Shown piece by piece: positions 5,177 through 9,761 of a DNA stretch of 9,761 nucleotides; the stretch's first letter is position 1, and each line of letters opens with the position of its first letter. Made by a program: the position numbers and the translations under genes. The notes beneath the pieces are model-generated. The model made no database searches, was not told the DNA's origin, and worked only from the letters and a program-made list of their open reading frames with translations. Origin of the DNA: Longimicrobium sp. (GTDB taxonomy: Bacteria > Gemmatimonadota > Gemmatimonadetes > Longimicrobiales > Longimicrobiaceae); assembly GCA_030446945.1 (NCBI GenBank), contig JAUJMI010000111.1, positions 1 to 9,761 of the forward strand. Reading direction: 5' to 3'.

Positions 5177-6838
5177 ATGTTTCAGACACTGAGAGCGCGC
5201 GTGGCGCTCATCCTCCTGGCCGTCGCGGCCAGCTCGTTCTTCCTCTACCGCAACTACATGCGGGGCGGACCCGACGGCAAGCCTGCCGGGCAGATGGTCA
5301 CCCTGGGACTCGACCTCCAGGGCGGGAGCCACTACGCCCTCGAGCTGGACCAGACGGGGCAGAAGCTGACCGCGGCCCAGCGCGACGACGCTATCGAGCG
5401 CGCCCTGACCGTCGTGCGCATGCGCGTGGACGAGATGGGCGTGGCCGAGCCGCTGGTGCAGAAGTCGGGGAAGGACCGGATCATCGTGGAGCTGGCCGGG
5501 CTCAAGGAAGGGAACAGCGCCAAGGAAGTGCTGCAGAAGACGGCGTTCCTGGAGTTCCAGATCGTCCGTCCGCTGACCGAGCTTCAGCCCGCGCTCCCCC
5601 GCATCGACCAGGCGATCGCCCGCGCCTTTCCGGCTTCGGCCAGGGGCGCGGGGGCCGCTGCCCCGGCGAACCCGGTGGGCGGCATCCTGCAGACGGCGCC
5701 CAAGGCCGACAGCGCGGGGCGTGACAGCGCTGGCGACAGCACGGCGGTGGCGGCGAACACCACGACCCCGGCCGGCACGGCCGCGGCCGGCGTCAACGCG
5801 GCGCCGCTGAGCTCCAAGATCGGCCCCGGGCCGGACGGCTCGCTCGCGATCCGCAAGGCGGACGAGGCCGAGGTCGCCCGCTGGCTGGCGCACCCCGAGG
5901 TGCAGCGCCTCCTCCCGCGCGGCAGCGAGCTCCTGTGGAGCATCCCGGAGACGGAGGCGAACCCCGAGTACCGCACGTTCTGGTTCGTGGAGAACCGGCC
6001 CATCATGACGGGCGAGTACCTGGAGGACGCGCAGGCACAGAGCGACCAGTTCGGCCGCCCGGTGGTGGCGTTCGAGCTCAGCCGCGCCGCGGGGCGCCGC
6101 TTCGAGAAGGCGACCGGCGAGCACATCAACGAGCAGATGGCGATCGTGCTGGACAACCGCGTCTACACGGCCCCCTCCATCCGCAGCCAGATCGGCTCCC
6201 GCGGGCAGATCGAGATGGGGACCTCCAAGCTGGAGGACGCCTCGGAGCTCGCGCTGGTGCTGCGCGCCGGCGCCCTTCCCGCCCCGCTCAAGGTGGTGGA
6301 GGAGCGCAGCGTCGGGCCGTCGCTCGGCCGCGACTCGATCCAGAACGGCAAGACGGCCGGGCTCATCGGCGTGATGATCGTGATCGGGCTGATGCTGCTC
6401 TTCTACAAGTTCTCGGGCCTGCTGGCGGTGGCCGCGCTGTCCGTGTACGTGCTCTTCGTGCTGGGCTCGCTCGCCGCGCTGGACGCCGTGCTCACCTTCC
6501 CCGGGATCGCCGGGCTGATCCTGTCGATCGGCATGGCGGTGGACGCGAACGTGCTGGTGTACGAGCGCATCCGCGAGGAGCTGGACGCGGGGCGCAACGT
6601 GAAGGCCGCGGTGAGCGAGGGCTTCCGCCACGCGCTCTCGGCCATCGTGGACTCCAACCTGACGACGCTGATCACGGCGGCGATCCTGTACTACGTGGGC
6701 ACCGGCCCGGTCCGTGGCTTCGCGGTCACGCTGGCGCTGGGCATCATCGCCTCCATGTTCACCGCGATCTTCGTGACGCGGACGCTCTTCCTCGCGTATC
6801 TGCAGCGCCGGCCGGCCGCGCAGTCCCTCTCCATCTGA
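5177..6838 (+). CDS. secD: Protein translocase subunit SecD
   Basis: Accessory inner-membrane subunit of the Sec translocon; with SecF it uses the proton gradient to pull exported proteins out on the far side of the membrane. The 553 residues show the SecD order. A first membrane helix (about 8-26) leads to TLGLDLQGGSHYALELD at 42-58 (motif D1) and the P1 region with RVDEMGVAEPLVQ and DRIIVELAG. At 292-348 come GRPVVAFELSRAAGRRFEKA, IVLDNRVYTAPSI and SRGQIEMG, then LRAGALPAPLKVVEERSVGP (362-381). Five C-terminal membrane helices (about 392-540) include the hallmark AVDANVLVYERIREEL at 454-469, whose Asp456 lies in the proton-pathway helix. Residues about 153-212 are an Ala/Gly/Thr-rich low-complexity linker inside the periplasmic part, with no recognisable domain. 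Start ATG 5177 fits the family and has only a weak, distant Shine-Dalgarno. secF follows after 21 bases. yajC, a frequent neighbour, is not present here. Confidence 0.97.
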   Translation: MFQTLRARVALILLAVAASSFFLYRNYMRGGPDGKPAGQMVTLGLDLQGGSHYALELDQTGQKLTAAQRDDAIERALTVVRMRVDEMGVAEPLVQKSGKDRIIVELAGLKEGNSAKEVLQKTAFLEFQIVRPLTELQPALPRIDQAIARAFPASARGAGAAAPANPVGGILQTAPKADSAGRDSAGDSTAVAANTTTPAGTAAAGVNAAPLSSKIGPGPDGSLAIRKADEAEVARWLAHPEVQRLLPRGSELLWSIPETEANPEYRTFWFVENRPIMTGEYLEDAQAQSDQFGRPVVAFELSRAAGRRFEKATGEHINEQMAIVLDNRVYTAPSIRSQIGSRGQIEMGTSKLEDASELALVLRAGALPAPLKVVEERSVGPSLGRDSIQNGKTAGLIGVMIVIGLMLLFYKFSGLLAVAALSVYVLFVLGSLAALDAVLTFPGIAGLILSIGMAVDANVLVYERIREELDAGRNVKAAVSEGFRHALSAIVDSNLTTLITAAILYYVGTGPVRGFAVTLALGIIASMFTAIFVTRTLFLAYLQRRPAAQSLSI

Positions 6839-6846
6839 CCCGGCCC

Positions 6847-6851
6847 GGAGG
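6847..6851 (+). promoter_or_regulatory. Shine-Dalgarno of secF
   Basis: GGAGG with an 8-base spacer to ATG 6860. It is the only textbook Shine-Dalgarno in front of a gene in this window, and it confirms the secF start inside the secDF operon. Confidence 0.85.
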
Positions 6852-6859
6852 ATACTGAC

Positions 6860-7843
6860 ATGCGAGTTTTCCAGAACGCGAACTACCCGTTCATGCAGTG
6901 GCGGCGGCGCGCCTACATCCTGACCGCGCTCCTCTTCCTGGCCGGGTTCGTGGCGATGGGGATGAACGTGGCCCGGTACGGCACGTGGCAGAACTACGGC
7001 GTGGACTTCACGGGCGGCACGCTGGTGCAGGTGCAGTTCCAGCGCCCGGTGACGGTGGAGCAGATCCGCGGCGCGTCGCGGGCGGCCGGGCACACGGGGT
7101 GGGAGATCACCCGCTTCGGCACCGGCAACGAGTACGTGATCCGCATGCCCACCTTCCGCGAGACGGCGCAGGAGACGTCGCAGAAGCGGGTGCTGGCGGC
7201 TCTCAATCCGAGCTTCGGGAACGACGTGAGGGTGACGCGCGTGGAGGCGGTGGGGCCCAAGGTGGGGAAGGAGCTGCAGTGGAGGGCGCTGCTGGCGATC
7301 ATCCTCTCGCTGGGCGCGACGCTGGCGTACCTCTGGTTCCGCTTCGAGTGGCGCTTCGGCCTGGCGGCGATCGGCGCCACGGGGCACGACCTGATGATCA
7401 CGCTGGGGATCATCGCCATGCTGCGCACCGAGGTGAACCTCGGCACCGTGGCGGCGCTGCTCACCATCGTCGGCTACTCGCTGAACGACACCATCGTGGT
7501 GTTCGACCGCATCCGTGAGAACCTCACCAAGCCGCGCCACGGCCAGAGCTTCACGGAGATCCTGAACCGCTCGATCAACGAGACGCTGCCGCGCACGGTG
7601 CTGACCGGCGGGTGCACGATGGGGACGCTGCTGGCGCTGCTGATCTTTGGCGGCCCGGTGATCCGCGACTTCGCGCTGGTGCTGATCCTGGGTATCTTCA
7701 TCGGTACCTTCTCCTCGATCTTCGTGGCGTCGCCGCTGCTGAACGCCATCCAGGCCCGCTGGCCGCACCGCGCCCCCAAGCGCGAGCAGGCGGCCCATTC
7801 CACTTCGCGCAGCAGGGAAGCGGCGGCGCGGGTCAGGGTCTGA
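6860..7843 (+). CDS. secF: Protein translocase subunit SecF
   Basis: Partner of SecD in the proton-driven SecDF complex of the inner membrane. The 327 residues have the usual SecF plan. A first membrane helix (about 18-37) is followed by the conserved YGVDFTGGTLVQVQF (46-60) and a periplasmic P4 region ending VEAVGPKVGKEL (128-139). Five helices then run from about 142 to 296. Signatures include the His-Asp pair at 176-177 in ATGHDLMITLG, GYSLNDTIVVFDRIRENL (205-222) with the conserved Asp210 and Arg217, RSINETLPRTVLTG (237-250) and the late glycine-rich helix LILGIFIGTFSSIFVASPL (275-293). The C-terminal tail (about 303-327) is Arg/Ala-rich and probably cytoplasmic. The start is fixed by GGAGG eight bases upstream. 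It lies 21 bases after secD in one operon and is closed by a strong terminator 24 bases after its stop. Length is typical for the family. Confidence 0.97.
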   Translation: MRVFQNANYPFMQWRRRAYILTALLFLAGFVAMGMNVARYGTWQNYGVDFTGGTLVQVQFQRPVTVEQIRGASRAAGHTGWEITRFGTGNEYVIRMPTFRETAQETSQKRVLAALNPSFGNDVRVTRVEAVGPKVGKELQWRALLAIILSLGATLAYLWFRFEWRFGLAAIGATGHDLMITLGIIAMLRTEVNLGTVAALLTIVGYSLNDTIVVFDRIRENLTKPRHGQSFTEILNRSINETLPRTVLTGGCTMGTLLALLIFGGPVIRDFALVLILGIFIGTFSSIFVASPLLNAIQARWPHRAPKREQAAHSTSRSREAAARVRV

Positions 7844-7866
7844 CGCGGGGCTGACGGAGCAGCCTG

Positions 7867-7908
7867 GCGGGCCGCCGCGGATCATCCGCGGCGGCCCGCT
7901 TTCCTTTT
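7867..7908 (+). terminator. Strong intrinsic terminator of secDF
   Basis: A perfect 14-bp, almost pure GC stem (7867-7880 with 7886-7899; an A-T pair extends it to 15 with loop TCA) followed by TTTCCTTTT at 7900-7908. It ends only 13 bases before the tatD start. Confidence 0.92.
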
Positions 7909-7921
7909 ACGGCAGACGAAG

Positions 7922-8686
7922 ATGGCGTTGATCGACACGCATGCCCACCTGGCGGACGAGCGGCTCCTTCCCGACGTGCACGGGATCGTGGAGCGTGCGC
8001 GGGCGGCGGGGGTGGACACCATCGTCGCCATCGCCACGGGCGTGGCGGACGCGCGGGTGGTGGTGGAGCTGGCGGAGCGCTTCCCGGGCGTGTACGCCAC
8101 GGCCGGCATCCACCCGCACGCCGCCTCCACCGCGGACGACGAGGCGTTCGCCGCCGTCCGCGCGCTGCTCCGCCATCCGCGCGTGGTCGCCATCGGCGAG
8201 GCGGGGCTGGACTACCACTACGACTTCGCGCCGCGCGACGTGCAGCGCGCCTCCTTTCTGCGCCACCTGGAGCTGGGGCGCGAGACGGGGCTTCCCGTGA
8301 TCGTCCACGCGCGCGAGGCCGACGAGGACCTGCGCGCGCTGCTGCGCGACGGCGGGGCGGGGACGCGCGGGGTGCTGCACTCGTTCTCCAGCGGCGCGGG
8401 TCTGCTGGAGGACGCGCTGGCGCTTGGCTGGTACGCCTCGTTCAGCGGCATGGTGACCTTCAGGAACTTCGCCGCCGCGGAGCTGCTGCGCCGCGTCCCC
8501 GCGGACCGCGTCCTGGTGGAGACGGATGCGCCGTACCTGGCGCCCGTCCCGCACCGCGGCAAGACCAACGAGCCCGCCTTCGTCGCGCACACCGCCCGCG
8601 TCGCCGCCGAGCTGCGCGGCGAGGACCCGGAGGAGTTCGCGACGATGGCGACGGCGAATGCGCGGGCGTTGTTCGGGTTGCGGTGA
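7922..8686 (+). CDS. tatD: TatD-family metal-dependent hydrolase/DNase
   Basis: A 254-residue TIM-barrel amidohydrolase of the TatD family. Members bind two divalent metals and act as 3'-5' deoxyribonucleases linked to DNA repair or DNA fragmentation; despite the name they are not part of the Tat translocon. All metal-site motifs are present: IDTHAHL with His7 and His9, ATAGIHPH (59-66), AIGEAGLDYHYD with Glu93, PVIVHAREAD with His129, GVLHSFSS with His153 (many relatives have HCF here), and VETDAPYLAPVPHRGKTNEP with Asp202. Length is normal and no signal peptide is seen, so it is cytoplasmic. ATG 7922 directly precedes the conserved first strand and is the only sensible start; the upstream GAAG is at best a weak ribosome site. 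It lies 13 bases past the T-run of the secDF terminator, so it needs read-through, or a promoter that I cannot point to. The family is certain; the exact paralogue (tatD, ycfH or yjjV type) is less so. Confidence 0.93.
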   Translation: MALIDTHAHLADERLLPDVHGIVERARAAGVDTIVAIATGVADARVVVELAERFPGVYATAGIHPHAASTADDEAFAAVRALLRHPRVVAIGEAGLDYHYDFAPRDVQRASFLRHLELGRETGLPVIVHAREADEDLRALLRDGGAGTRGVLHSFSSGAGLLEDALALGWYASFSGMVTFRNFAAAELLRRVPADRVLVETDAPYLAPVPHRGKTNEPAFVAHTARVAAELRGEDPEEFATMATANARALFGLR

Positions 8687-8740
8687 GGGCGAGAGACCGC
8701 TGCTGCAGTGGCGGTTGAGACCGCGGCAACGACGGCGGGA

Positions 8741-8758
8741 AACCTGCCTTCGCAGGTT
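8741..8758. repeat. Short hairpin AACCTGC/GCAGGTT
   Basis: Perfect 7-bp stem (8741-8747 with 8752-8758) with tetraloop CTTC, 55 bases after the tatD stop. No T-run follows, so termination is doubtful. Confidence 0.5.
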
Positions 8759-8878
8759 GCGGGGGGCGGGATGGGTATGGGGGACGGTGGCCGGCGCCGC
8801 GTGGCCGGGGTGAATCCCCCGCCTGGAACAACGGGAGGGCGGCTGAAGCCAGCTCGTGAAACGCGTCGTTGGACCCGG

Positions 8879-8896
8879 AGTCCGCGCAGGCGGACT
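8879..8896. repeat. Short hairpin AGTCCGC/GCGGACT
   Basis: Perfect 7-bp stem (8879-8885 with 8890-8896) with tetraloop GCAG, followed by TTTGCGTGTTT. It could be a weak terminator or part of a dispersed repeat. Confidence 0.5.
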
Positions 8897-8953
8897 TTGC
8901 GTGTTTCAGTCGCGAATTCATGCGCTCCTGGCGGGCGATGCGCCTCCCCCACC

Positions 8954-8982
8954 TTGTCCCCCGCCGTGCCGCGGGGTACTTT
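8954..8982 (+). promoter_or_regulatory. Weak candidate promoter of mutL
   Basis: TTGTCC at 8954-8959 and TACTTT at 8977-8982 with a 17-bp spacer; a start near 8989 would leave about 26 bases before mutL. The spacer itself is a 6-bp hairpin (CCCCGC 8959-8964 with GCGGGG 8971-8976). The boxes match the consensus only partly. Confidence 0.38.
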
Positions 8983-9014
8983 CCCCACCCGAATCCACCC
9001 CGAAAGAAGCCCGA

Positions 9015-9761
9015 ATGCCGCGCCGGATCCACATCCTTCCCGAGAAGCTCGCGAACCAGATCGCCGCCGGGGAGGTGGTGGAGCGGCCCGCGTCCGTCGT
9101 AAAGGAGCTGATGGAGAACGCGCTGGACGCCGGCGCGGCGCGGATCGACGTGGTGATCCGCAACGGCGGGAAGACGGAGATCCGCGTGGCGGACGACGGG
9201 TGGGGGATGGGGCGCGAGGACGCCCTCCTCGCCGTCGATCGCCACGCGACCAGCAAGGTGCGCACGGAGGCCGATCTCGCCGCCATCCGCACCCTCGGCT
9301 TCCGCGGCGAGGCGCTTCCGTCCATCGCCTCGGTGTCGCGGGTGGTGCTGGAGACGGCGGAGAGGGACGGAGACGGCACGCGCGTGGTGGTCACCGCGGG
9401 GCAGCTCGCGGCCGTGGAGGAGTGCGCGCGCCGCACCGGGACGACCGTGTCGGTGCGCAGCCTGTTCTTCAACGTCCCCGCGCGCTCCAAGTTCCTCCGC
9501 TCCAGCGCCGCCGAGAATCGCGCCGTGGGCGAGGTGGTGACGACGCTCGCGCTGGCGACGCCCGCGGTGGCGTACACGCTGGACATGGGCGGGCGCGACC
9601 CGCTGAACCTTCCGGTGGCGTCGACCGTGGCGGAGCGGGTGGCCGCCATCTGGGGCAACGAGTCGGCCGACGAGATGATCTCGGTGGCCCACAGGGGCGG
9701 CGGGATCAGGCTCAGCGGGCTGTTCCAGCGGCCGGACGCTGGGCGCCCCGCCACCCGCGGC
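9015..9761 (+). CDS. mutL: DNA mismatch repair protein MutL, 3'-truncated by window edge
   Basis: MutL is the ATP-dependent matchmaker of mismatch repair that couples MutS at a mismatch to strand incision. The visible 249 residues are the N-terminal GHKL ATPase domain and the start of the transducer domain. The start IHILPEKLANQIAAGEVVER is typical. KELMENALDAGA carries the catalytic Glu34 and Mg-binding Asn35; VADDGWGM (58-65) is the ATP-binding DxGxG motif; DRHATSKV (75-82) and LGFRGEALPSIASVS (94-108) form the ATP lid; GTTVSVRSLFFNVPARSKFL (142-161) is conserved family sequence. All are intact in frame. The family is usually about 600 residues, so the linker and the C-terminal dimerisation domain, which would show whether the endonuclease motif is present, lie beyond the window. 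ATG 9015 is three codons before the conserved start and has no clear Shine-Dalgarno. mutS is not in view. Identification is very secure. Confidence 0.96.
   Translation, partial: MPRRIHILPEKLANQIAAGEVVERPASVVKELMENALDAGAARIDVVIRNGGKTEIRVADDGWGMGREDALLAVDRHATSKVRTEADLAAIRTLGFRGEALPSIASVSRVVLETAERDGDGTRVVVTAGQLAAVEECARRTGTTVSVRSLFFNVPARSKFLRSSAAENRAVGEVVTTLALATPAVAYTLDMGGRDPLNLPVASTVAERVAAIWGNESADEMISVAHRGGGIRLSGLFQRPDAGRPATRG

Larger units (their letters stand above)
8687..9014. other. Intergenic spacer with hairpins, no gene
   Basis: In 328 bases no coding frame can be supported. It contains two short perfect hairpins, at 8741-8758 and 8879-8896, G-rich patches, and a weak candidate mutL promoter near its right end. 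The block from about 8815 to 8935 has the look of a dispersed intergenic repeat (inference from memory of similar GC-rich genomes). Confidence 0.5.

Noticed and set aside
4928..7885. 985-residue open frame antisense to secD-secF
   Set aside because: High-GC shadow: it is exactly complementary to two certain genes, rich in Arg, His, Gly and Gln, and has no recognisable domain.

Overview
The window is a GC-rich bacterial chromosome segment (strong G/C bias at third codon positions, long spurious open frames antisense to real genes). Gene content is mostly housekeeping, and every gene I can support lies on the + strand. Base composition, the GC-rich hairpin repeats between genes and the protein flavour suggest a Gemmatimonadota/Longimicrobium-like organism. 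That is an impression from memory and could only be settled by a database search.

Layout. 2-430: 3' part of upp (uracil phosphoribosyltransferase), cut by the window edge. 433-474: a perfect terminator-type hairpin interleaved with a sigma70-like promoter for the tRNA unit. 494-547: a tRNA(CAU)-like sequence lacking a recognisable T arm. 568-640: an intact tRNA-Ile2(CAU). 645-708: a strong intrinsic terminator whose 3' arm can also pair with a downstream segment. 809-1560: a decayed type VI secretion baseplate gene (tssG) with a missing 5' end, three frame changes and an internal stop. 1576-2190: an SGNH/GDSL-family hydrolase. 2191-2547: repeat-like GC-rich spacer with an 11-G run. 2548-2823: a small two-helix membrane protein of unknown function. 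2824-3354: spacer with several hairpin repeats, ending in the tldD promoter. 3355-4950: a Tat-signal TldD-type metallopeptidase. 5177-6838 and 6860-7843: secD and secF, closed by a very strong terminator at 7867-7908. 7922-8686: tatD-family metal-dependent hydrolase. 8687-9014: spacer with hairpins and a weak candidate promoter. 9015-9761: 5' part of mutL, cut by the window edge.

How the genes relate. secD and secF form a clear operon (21-nt gap, good Shine-Dalgarno before secF) encoding the proton-driven accessory subunits of the Sec translocon; yajC is not next to them. The other genes are separate short units: nucleotide salvage (upp), Ile-AUA decoding (tRNA-Ile2), DNA repair (mutL, possibly tatD) and an exported peptidase (tldD-like). 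The tssG relic shows that a type VI secretion locus, or a fragment of one, once lay beside the tRNA and has been eroded.

I see no convincing new multi-gene system. The points most worth a second look are the T-armless tRNA copy, the interleaved terminator/promoter in front of it, the three-arm terminator behind the tRNA, the tssG fossil, and the exported TldD with no TldE partner in view.
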